Of a stretch of 8,909 bases of DNA, positions 1 through 5,252 are shown one piece after another. Under the pieces are notes generated by a model that had not been told where the DNA came from, ran no database searches, and saw nothing but the letters and a program-made list of their open reading frames with translations. How positions within the stretch are numbered: the stretch's first letter is position 1; each line of letters starts with the position of its first letter. The stretch covers positions 1 through 8,909 of the forward strand of contig DATFWZ010000682.1 of NCBI GenBank assembly GCA_035258765.1, given 5' to 3'. The translations under genes and the position numbers were made by a program. Origin of the DNA: SIAJ01 sp035258765. Lineage in GTDB: Bacteria > Planctomycetota > Planctomycetia > Gemmatales > Gemmataceae.

Positions 1-153
1 GGGCTGCCGGTCTGGTATCGTTACCACATCGTCAGTGGGACGGGGCCGTTCAAGACGATGCACGACAGTGGGTCGCTCCGCCTGGACGTCCAGGTCGACC
101 CGTCAATGGGCCCGTCCGCCGACCAGCACGGGTCGTTTCGGATGACGATCTAG
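1..153 (+). CDS. C-terminal end of an unrecognised protein (5' truncated)
   Basis: Frame 1 is open from the first base and ends at TAG 151-153, giving the last 50 residues of a protein that starts before the window. The tail begins GLPVWYRYHIVSGTGPF and ends in GSFRMTI. Short alternating hydrophobic and polar stretches (LRLDVQV, SFRMTI) and several glycines suggest a beta-strand-rich fold, perhaps an exported protein. I recognise no family and see no catalytic motif, cysteine or membrane segment. It lies on the same strand as the SWIM-like gene but is separated from it by 275 nt containing a very long inverted repeat and a candidate promoter, so they are probably not one operon. The reading frame is fairly secure because it is clean up to a single stop and codes sensibly. 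The function is unknown. Confidence 0.55.
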   Translation, partial: GLPVWYRYHIVSGTGPFKTMHDSGSLRLDVQVDPSMGPSADQHGSFRMTI

Positions 154-176
154 TGTGGATGACGAGTCGGTCTGGG

Positions 177-318
177 TCCCCACGACTCGAAGCCATCGCC
201 GTGGGCTTTATTGGGGTCGCACTCCAGGTTTCCGGCGCCGCGCCTACCCGGGCGGGCTGTCCGAGCCCCTTGGGGCGATCCCAATAAAGCCCACGGCGAT
301 GGCTTCGAGTCGTGGGGA
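177..318. repeat. 39-bp perfect inverted repeat with a structured 64-nt centre
   Basis: The left arm (177-215) and right arm (280-318) are exact reverse complements over 39 bases. Beyond one mismatch (G216/T279, a G-U wobble in RNA) the next four bases 217-220 and 275-278 also pair, so an RNA stem would be about 44 bp. The centre has its own small hairpin, GGGCT at 254-258 with AGCCC at 264-268. Each arm also contains CCCACG and CGTGGG (179-184 and 200-205 on the left), so each can fold on itself. The repeat starts 24 nt after the upstream stop codon and ends before the candidate promoter of the SWIM-like gene. No poly-T follows it. It could be a MITE-like element, an unusual terminator or a double-stranded RNA processing site. 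Confidence 0.85.
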
Positions 319-372
319 TCGATTACGGACCTCCGCTGGCCGGGACCGCTCATCGATTGCACTCCCCCCTCA

Positions 373-378
373 TATAAT
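373..378 (+). promoter_or_regulatory. Candidate -10 box (TATAAT) for the SWIM-like gene
   Basis: A perfect TATAAT stands in a locally A/T-rich patch 50 nt before the ATG at 429, just after the inverted repeat. No convincing -35 lies 16-18 nt upstream, and the nearest candidate, TTGCAC at 357-362, is only 10 nt away. A start of transcription near 385 would give a leader of about 45 nt. The assignment rests on the -10 hexamer and its position alone. Confidence 0.3.
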
Positions 379-428
379 CTTCCCCTTACCCAACTGGTTG
401 ACGCTTTCCACCGTCGCGGGAACTCCCG

Positions 429-1871
429 ATGCCGTTGAACGTTCCGATCACCGAAGACATGGTCCGCGGGCTCGCCCCCGACGACGCGACCTGGGCCAAG
501 GCCGAGGAGATCGCCCGCTCCGACCGGCTCGTCAACCCGGGGGTCTCAGCCGACGGCACCTGGCTGCTCGCCGACGCCAAGGGCAGTGGCAAGGAGCCGT
601 ACCACGTTTCGGCCGACTTCATCGACCCGAATAGCCCGGTCCTCCGGTCCACCGGCCCGAGCCGGCAGGCACCGGACAAGTACGGCCTCGCCCTGATGCT
701 CAAGTACGCCCGACAGCCGGACGCCTTCGGCACCCGCGAGCCGACCGACGACCTGGCCGCCAAGCGCGAGAAGAAGGTCGCGGCCGACGAGCGCAAGAAG
801 TTTGGACCCGCCGCCCCGAAGCGGGAGAAGAAATCGGCCGCGGAGAAGCAGCTCGTGGCCCAGCGCGACGGTCTCGAGGTGCTCGATCGCCTCCTGATCG
901 ACCTGGTCGCCGCCGGCCACTGGTTCGAGGAGGGCCGCGTCGAGAAGCTGGAACGACAGGCCAAGAACCTCGGCGACGCCCACCTGCCGATGGCCACGCA
1001 CACCCTCCGCCGGCTCCTATTGCTCGGGAAGCAAAAGGGCCTCGGCGAGGAGGACCGGAACTTCCTCGGGGCGGAGTTGATCGGTCAGCTCTGGGCGATC
1101 GTCCAGCGCGGCAAGGCGTACGTGGACGGCCGGCTGCCGGAGGGGGAGACGCAGGAGGAGGCCGACGCCCTGATCGAGGATGTCCTCGGCCGCACGTGGC
1201 AGATGCAGGAGCTGAAAGACAAAGGGTACTGGAAGCCGAACCTGTCGCTGCTCGAGCTCGCCTACGAGCGCACGGACGACGACGCCCGGCAGCAGCGGAT
1301 TGAGGTGAGCAACCTGGTCGATTTGCAATCCGGCGACATCCTGCAGTCGATCGCCTACCGCCCGTACAAGGGGCTGAACCAGATCCCGGAGCAGACCAGC
1401 TACCTGGCCCCGCTGACCGTCTCCGAGGCGGCCGTTTACCCGGGGTTCCAGAACCGCCGGGTGCGGTGGGAGAAAGGGGCGGAGGCGATGGGCCGGCCGT
1501 CGCCGAGTACGCTGGAGGCCGCCTACAACCTGGCCGTCCCCGATTTCGGAGCGGTCCTGGACGCCTTCCGCGACCAGCTCAAGCACCCGCTGGCTCCGCG
1601 GGAGGCCGTGTTCCTGTTACAGTGCGAGCGGGTCGGACGAATCGGCGAGCGCGCTGTTGTTCTGGAAGACGCGAGCGGGGCCCGGATCGAGACGGCCGAC
1701 CGGCGGAAGGACTACTCGAACTCGGCCAACCTGGTCCGGGCAATGGCGATGCTCGGCCGCGACAAGCCGGCGGTCCTGGTGCGGCTGTTCGTCCAGTCGC
1801 AACCGAATACGATCGTGGCCCTGCCCCTGGCCGCCTTGACCACGAAACAGCACCTGCGGCTGGGACTGTAA
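429..1871 (+). CDS. SWIM zinc-finger family protein with all zinc ligands replaced
   Basis: This 480-residue protein matches the layout of bacterial SWIM-domain proteins. An N-terminal block ends in GSGKEPYHVSADF (53-65), followed by the SWIM region at about 70-93, a Lys/Glu/Ala-rich probable coiled linker (about 108-146), a helical segment containing WFEEGRVEKLERQAKNLG (165-182), and a C-terminal beta-rich part. Family members usually have CSCPSRxxPCKH leading into a leucine-rich helix. Here the aligned stretch is STGPSRQAPDKY (74-85) followed by GLALMLKYA. The two first cysteines, the third cysteine and the histidine have become S74, G76, D83 and Y85. The only cysteine in the protein is in LLQCERVG near residue 399. 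The frame is intact and full length, so this is a divergent protein rather than a broken gene. SWIM domains generally bind DNA or protein, but the role here is unknown. The start at 429 has only a weak GGGA upstream. M11 is an alternative. Confidence 0.75.
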   Translation: MPLNVPITEDMVRGLAPDDATWAKAEEIARSDRLVNPGVSADGTWLLADAKGSGKEPYHVSADFIDPNSPVLRSTGPSRQAPDKYGLALMLKYARQPDAFGTREPTDDLAAKREKKVAADERKKFGPAAPKREKKSAAEKQLVAQRDGLEVLDRLLIDLVAAGHWFEEGRVEKLERQAKNLGDAHLPMATHTLRRLLLLGKQKGLGEEDRNFLGAELIGQLWAIVQRGKAYVDGRLPEGETQEEADALIEDVLGRTWQMQELKDKGYWKPNLSLLELAYERTDDDARQQRIEVSNLVDLQSGDILQSIAYRPYKGLNQIPEQTSYLAPLTVSEAAVYPGFQNRRVRWEKGAEAMGRPSPSTLEAAYNLAVPDFGAVLDAFRDQLKHPLAPREAVFLLQCERVGRIGERAVVLEDASGARIETADRRKDYSNSANLVRAMAMLGRDKPAVLVRLFVQSQPNTIVALPLAALTTKQHLRLGL

Positions 1872-1886
1872 GCAAAAGTCAAAATT

Positions 1887-1948
1887 CAAAAGGAAAAAGG
1901 CAAAAAGGAAAGATAAGGCCGGCATCCCCTTTTGCATTTTTCCTTTTG
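1887..1948. repeat. A/T-rich imperfect hairpin repeat between the SWIM-like and HEAT-like genes
   Basis: The 107-nt spacer is much richer in A and T than its surroundings. Its left arm (1887-1908, CAAAAGGAAAAAGGC onward) pairs with the right arm (1928-1948, ending TTTTTCCTTTTG) over about 21 positions with one mismatch and one extra base, across a 19-nt loop. Weaker pairing continues outward. The arms consist of repeated AAAAGG/CAAAA units, resembling the low-complexity intergenic repeats known from several bacteria with large genomes. There is no terminal run of T directly after the stem, so it does not look like a standard terminator. It may be a dispersed repeat inserted into an operon, or an attenuator or RNA-processing site. 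Confidence 0.7.
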
Positions 1949-1978
1949 CGATTTGCATTAACCAAACCAGCGAACCCG

Positions 1979-3148
1979 ATGGCCAAAGAAAAAGACCCCC
2001 TGATCGACGCCCTGGTGGCCGCGTGTGCCGGCGGCGTGGATACAGTCGGCGTGGCCGACGTTAAAGCCCGGCTGGACGCGGCGCCGCCGGAGCTGGCGGG
2101 GGCCGCGGAACGACTGCGGAACGCGGAGGACGACGAGGCCCCGACCCCGCTCCTGGAACTCCTCCACGGCGCCTTTCATGCTCGGTCGCAGAAGGCCGAG
2201 ACCGGTATGAAGGGGACGATCGAGCAAATCGCCGATGGGGGCCACTGGTCCACCCCGATGGCGGCCGAGACGCTCTATTTGCTCGTCCCGGAGACGCGGC
2301 CGTTTGCCAAGAAGGTCAAGCCGGAGGTGCAGGTCGAGACGATCGAGTCTGCCACACGGCTCGGGACGGTGACCGATCTGCGGCTGCTGCAGGTTTACTT
2401 GAGGCACCTGGAGGAGAAGAAGGAAGAGGCCCCGGTGGCCGACGCGGTAGCCCAGCACGCGATCCCAGCCTATGGTGCTTCGATCCTGCCCGAACTCTGG
2501 CCGACGCTCGGCCCGGACAACCGCACGTTCTCCGCGGCCAGCAAGATCGACATCCAGGCCACCCTCAAGCGCCTGACCGAAAAGACGCCCGAGAAGAAGG
2601 CGAAGGGGGCGGGTGGGGACAAGCAGAGTCAGGTGACCAAGGCGGTCGAGAAGATCCTCGAGGGCGCGGCCGAGGGCGGGCGGGTCGGCCCCGAGTCGCT
2701 GCCGGTGCTCAAGCTGGCTTTGAAGTACGCCCCGGAGCCGTCGTTCCGCCGTAAGGTGGCGGAGACTCTGGCCGGGATGGGCCAGGCCGCTGTCGAGGCC
2801 CTGCCGGACCTGATCGACGCTTTCGAGCGGACCGGGTTTACCCGCGACTACAACCTGATCCGCCCGATGATGGTGCTCGGGAAGGAATCGAACGACGTGG
2901 CCGACTCCCTGATCCGTGCGCTGGAGGATCGCGACGGCACCGTGCGCCTGATGGCCGCCTTCAACATCGGCCAGATGGGCGAGCCGGCGATGCGGGCCCT
3001 CCAGGCGTTGGAAGACGTCTCGGAGCGCGACCCGGAACCAAAGGTTCGCGACACCGCTCTCAAGACGCTTAACAAACTCCGGGCCCGTCTGGAGCCGGTC
3101 GGCGTTGTCCCGGTGGATGAAATGGAAGGCAGGGCCGAGGAGGAGTAG
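1979..3148 (+). CDS. HEAT-repeat-like alpha-helical protein
   Basis: The protein has 389 residues from ATG 1979 to TAG 3148, beginning MAKEKDPLIDALVAAC. No signal peptide or membrane segment is visible, so it is probably cytoplasmic. The N-terminal half (1-200) is helical and charged. A Lys/Gly linker (about 201-215) leads into a C-terminal alpha-solenoid. Helix pairs at about 254-283, 300-345 and 349-371 fit HEAT repeats. The clearest is TVRLMAAFNIGQMGEPAMRALQ (321 on), whose pattern matches the repeat consensus, followed by PEPKVRDTALKTLNKL (353-368). Such repeats usually serve as protein-binding scaffolds. I chose 1979 because the open frame extending upstream overlaps the SWIM-like gene, which carries the recognisable homology, and because sensible sequence begins here. 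No Shine-Dalgarno sequence is evident. In other bacteria SWIM proteins often neighbour alpha-solenoid proteins such as DUF5691 together with MoxR and VWA genes. Those partners are absent here, and membership in that family is not shown. Confidence 0.75.
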   Translation: MAKEKDPLIDALVAACAGGVDTVGVADVKARLDAAPPELAGAAERLRNAEDDEAPTPLLELLHGAFHARSQKAETGMKGTIEQIADGGHWSTPMAAETLYLLVPETRPFAKKVKPEVQVETIESATRLGTVTDLRLLQVYLRHLEEKKEEAPVADAVAQHAIPAYGASILPELWPTLGPDNRTFSAASKIDIQATLKRLTEKTPEKKAKGAGGDKQSQVTKAVEKILEGAAEGGRVGPESLPVLKLALKYAPEPSFRRKVAETLAGMGQAAVEALPDLIDAFERTGFTRDYNLIRPMMVLGKESNDVADSLIRALEDRDGTVRLMAAFNIGQMGEPAMRALQALEDVSERDPEPKVRDTALKTLNKLRARLEPVGVVPVDEMEGRAEEE

Positions 3149-3219
3149 TCGCTCGACGCGCCGCAGCGGCATGCCGTTGCATTTGACCCGCTCCCGCCAT
3201 GAGCGCGCAGGGGCGCAGT

Positions 3220-3255
3220 GACAGCCCGCCCGCAGAAAGGGCTGTCCGGGACAGC
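3220..3255 (+). repeat. Three-arm set of mutually exclusive hairpins after the HEAT-like gene
   Basis: GACAGCCC (3220-3227) pairs perfectly with GGGCTGTC (3239-3246) across an 11-nt loop. The middle arm can instead pair, as GCTGTCC (3241-3247), with GGACAGC (3249-3255), though with only one unpaired central base, so the DNA form is a near-perfect palindrome. The set begins 72 nt after the stop at 3148. It may contribute to 3'-end formation, but no T-run follows either stem. Confidence 0.45.
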
Positions 3256-3375
3256 GGCCGGGTGCGAATGTGCGCCCCCGGTCATGGGGCCGTTTCTCAG
3301 GCCGCCAACTGCGACATTCTCGCGGCCTGGCCAATCACACTTAAGTGCTTACGGGGGGCCACGTCCTTCAGGCCG

Positions 3376-3416
3376 CCTCAGGCCGCCACACATGCACACC
3401 ATGTGGCGGCCTGAGG
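3376..3416. repeat. 15-bp perfect inverted repeat built from TCAGGCCGCC units
   Basis: CCTCAGGCCGCCACA (3376-3390) and TGTGGCGGCCTGAGG (3402-3416) are exact reverse complements with an 11-nt loop. The core TCAGGCCGCC also occurs directly repeated at 3297-3306, 3368-3377 and 3378-3387, with its inverse at 3405-3414, so four copies lie within 120 nt. A terminator is possible although no T-run follows on the plus strand. A protein-binding cluster or a dispersed repeat is equally possible. Confidence 0.7.
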
Positions 3417-3755
3417 AATTCTGGACACTTTTGGGGGGTCCAAAACTTGACAAGTGGCAATTCGGATCGGACACTCCGCCCTCGAACCGCCCGGCACGGT
3501 GGACTTCTCCGCCACCCCTGGTCAGGGCGTGTCGGAGGCCTGACGTCAGCCCCCCGGCGGCTGACACCGCGATTCCGACGGCGCCAACTAATCGAGCTGC
3601 GGCGGACCCGTAGTCCGGATCCAGTGCTCGAGGCCGCGGTCGGCTCACCTCTTTTCTACTTGCGACACGGTCCCCCCTCGGTTACTCTGACGAGCGTCCA
3701 ATCACTTTTCTCATCGCGGAGTCGTAGTCTCGTCATGCTCCGTTGGGAGGTCGCC

Positions 3756-4730
3756 ATGTCCCGGGCCATCCGCCGTCGCGCGTTCACGTTGATCGAACTG
3801 CTGGTCGTCATCGCCATCATCGCCATCCTGATCGGCCTCTTGCTGCCTGCGGTCCAGAAGGTCCGGGAGGCAGCCGCCCGAATGAAGTGCTCGAACAACA
3901 TGAAGCAGCTCGCCCTGGGTCTGCACAACCACCACGACACGTACGGGCGCTTTCCGCACGCGACGTACAACTACATCGACAGCACGTTCTTCACCCCGCC
4001 CCCTTACAACAACCGCATGGACCGGCGGTGCTGGGCCCACGACATCTACCCGTTCATCGAGCAGGACAACCTGTACCGGGAGCTGATCGCGTTCTTCGCC
4101 TCGAACAGCCCGTACAGCTACTCGGCCCTCGGCTTCCCGAAGATGGGCACGGTCATCAAGACGCTGATGTGCCCGTCGGACGCGACGTCGCCAAAGGTGC
4201 ACACGTACTGGGGCGGACTCGATCCGGTGAACACCCCGACCCAGGGGTTCTCCGGCAACTACGTGGTTTGCGCGAGCAGCGGTTTCTTCAATGACACGAG
4301 CTACCTCCAGAGCGCGAAGCTCGACGGTGTGATGTTCGCCCTCTCCAAGACGTCTTTTGCCGACATTTCCGACGGGGCGTCGAACACGGCCCTGTTGAGC
4401 GAGTTGATCCTGGTGGACGACACCGACTCGCACGACATCCGCGGGCGCTATTACAACCCGGCCCACAGCGGGGTGTCGTTCAGCACCCGGCTGCCGCCAA
4501 ACACACGCGTCCCGGACGTGTTCAACTGGTGCGCGAACAATCCCCCGCCGGAGGCCCCGTGCGTGTGGGGCGGACAGTTCATGTTCGTCCTCGCGCGCAG
4601 CTATCACACGAACGGGGTCAACGTTGCCCTGTGCGACGGGTCGGTGCGGTTCATCGCCAACTCAGTCAACCCGGCGACCTACAAGGCGCTCGGGAGCCGT
4701 AGCGGCGGCGAAGTGGTCGGCGACTATTGA
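3756..4730 (+). CDS. DUF1559 domain pseudopilin-like protein (PulG/type IV prepilin type)
   Basis: The 324-residue protein begins MSRAIRRRAFTLIELLVVIAI, a class III (prepilin) signal. After a short basic leader, the predicted cleavage is between A9 and F10, with the conserved glutamate E14 at mature position 5, followed by a single hydrophobic helix to about residue 30 and LLPAVQKVREAAAR. The DUF1559 body follows, with CSNNMKQLALGLHNHHDTYGRFP at 45-67. The family's C-terminal H-x9-DG motif is present as H284 with D294-G295 (HTNGVNVALCDG). Members are very numerous in planctomycetes and are thought to be exported, envelope-associated pseudopilin-like proteins, but their function is poorly known. 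Alanine rather than glycine at position -1 is common in such planctomycete leaders. The start at 3756 is supported by GGAGG at 3746-3750, five bases upstream, and by the position of the leader. The lipoprotein gene follows after 13 nt, so the two are probably co-transcribed. Confidence 0.93.
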   Translation: MSRAIRRRAFTLIELLVVIAIIAILIGLLLPAVQKVREAAARMKCSNNMKQLALGLHNHHDTYGRFPHATYNYIDSTFFTPPPYNNRMDRRCWAHDIYPFIEQDNLYRELIAFFASNSPYSYSALGFPKMGTVIKTLMCPSDATSPKVHTYWGGLDPVNTPTQGFSGNYVVCASSGFFNDTSYLQSAKLDGVMFALSKTSFADISDGASNTALLSELILVDDTDSHDIRGRYYNPAHSGVSFSTRLPPNTRVPDVFNWCANNPPPEAPCVWGGQFMFVLARSYHTNGVNVALCDGSVRFIANSVNPATYKALGSRSGGEVVGDY

Positions 4731-4743
4731 CCCGGAGGGTGCC

Positions 4744-5166
4744 GTGCGACTCCTCGCGCTGATCGCGGCCCTGACGGCGGCCGCCCTGCTGGCCGGGTGC
4801 GGCGGCCGCCCGACCTACAAAGTCACCGGCACCGTGTCCTGGAAGGGACAGCCTATCGCCGACGGGCAAATCAACTTCCTCCCCGAGGACGGGAACGTCC
4901 ACCCGGCAACGGCCAAGATCCTGAACGGCCGCTACGAGGCCCACGTGCCGGCCGGGCGGATGAAAGTGGAGATCTACGCCGACCAGGACATGGGCTACGA
5001 CCCGGCCATGCACCAGAACGTGAAGAAGGGGCTCATCCCCCCGGAGTACAACGCGCGTTCGACCCTGTCCCTCGACGTCCAGCGCCATCACGACAACGTA
5101 GGCGACTTCGCCTTACCGACCGGCGCGGTGTCGCCGCCGGCGCCGGGAAAGTCGGGGGCGAAGTGA
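4744..5166 (+). CDS. Small lipoprotein with a transthyretin/carboxypeptidase-regulatory-like domain
   Basis: A GTG start at 4744 is preceded by GGAGG (4734-4738) at five bases and gives 140 residues. Residues 1-18 form a lipoprotein signal peptide ending in a lipobox, LLAGC, with C19 as the lipidated cysteine. The mature part opens with YKVTGTVSWKGQPIADGQINF (25-45), continues through NGRYEAHVPAGRMKVEI (61-77) and ends in a proline/glycine-rich tail. The pattern GTVxxxGxPIxxGxIxF followed by GxYxxxVPAGxxKVxI is typical of the beta-sandwich carboxypeptidase regulatory-like proteins that planctomycetes encode next to DUF1559 genes. It is predicted to be membrane-anchored and facing the periplasmic side. 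The short 13-nt gap to the upstream gene implies translational linkage or an operon. A hairpin terminator follows 27 nt after the stop. The molecular partner is unknown. A functional link with the DUF1559 protein is inferred only from the repeated pairing. Confidence 0.9.
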   Translation: MRLLALIAALTAAALLAGCGGRPTYKVTGTVSWKGQPIADGQINFLPEDGNVHPATAKILNGRYEAHVPAGRMKVEIYADQDMGYDPAMHQNVKKGLIPPEYNARSTLSLDVQRHHDNVGDFALPTGAVSPPAPGKSGAK

Positions 5167-5193
5167 GCGCCCTCGGCGTAGCGTGGAAATGAC

Positions 5194-5236
5194 AAGGCCC
5201 GACGCCGGAGTCCCCGGCGGCGGGCCTTCGCTTTTG
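5194..5236. terminator. Intrinsic terminator between convergent genes, probably bidirectional
   Basis: AAGGCCCG and CGCCGG (5194-5208) pair with CCGGCG and CGGGCCTT (5214-5228), giving 14 pairs with one A/G mismatch and a 5-nt loop. CTTTT follows on the plus strand (5230-5234), fitting the end of the lipoprotein transcript. The stem lies between the stop at 5166 and the minus-strand stop at 5253, so it can serve both genes, though the minus-strand T-run is poor. Confidence 0.8.
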
Positions 5237-5252
5237 CGGCACCTGGCTTGCG

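Larger units (their letters stand above)
3149..3755. other. 607-nt non-coding region rich in small inverted repeats
   Basis: No convincing gene lies between the HEAT-like gene and the DUF1559 gene. The stretch contains several hairpins: 3160-3170 (GCCGC/GCGGC), 3220-3255, 3274-3290 (GCCCC/GGGGC), 3376-3416 and 3545-3565 (GTCAGCC/GGCTGAC, loop of 7). It also contains a 10-bp palindrome CACTTAAGTG (3338-3347) and the 8-bp palindrome TGACGTCA (3541-3548). A patch at 3417-3475 has lower GC and carries GGACACT twice (3423-3429 and 3469-3475), a possible relic of a mobile element. A weak promoter-like pair for the DUF1559 gene is TTGCGA 3660-3665 and TACTCT 3683-3688, 17 nt apart. Open frames here are short or are upstream extensions of the DUF1559 frame with arginine- and proline-rich, non-protein-like translation. 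Confidence 0.6.

Noticed and set aside
357..378. TTGCAC with TATAAT as a full promoter
   Set aside because: The hexamers are only 10 bases apart, too close for a sigma-70 type promoter, so only the -10 is kept as a candidate.
1466..1978. Upstream extension of the HEAT-like gene
   Set aside because: It overlaps the SWIM-like gene in another frame and translates to low-complexity Arg/Gly/Pro sequence. Sensible coding begins at the ATG at 1979.
1958..3334. 458-residue open frame opposite the HEAT-like gene
   Set aside because: It is an antisense shadow produced by high GC at third codon positions. Its translation is Arg/Leu/Gly-rich and has no recognisable domain.
3447..3475. Perfect -35 TTGACA in the non-coding region as a promoter for the DUF1559 gene
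   Set aside because: There is no -10-like hexamer at 16-18 bases, and the gene starts about 300 nt further on.
3345..3755. Upstream extension of the DUF1559 gene
   Set aside because: The prepilin leader must be near the N-terminus, and the ATG at 3756 has a good GGAGG.
3149..3755. CRISPR array or tRNA hidden in the hairpin-rich spacer
   Set aside because: The repeats are short and irregular with no spacer periodicity, and no cloverleaf with the conserved TTC arm could be drawn.
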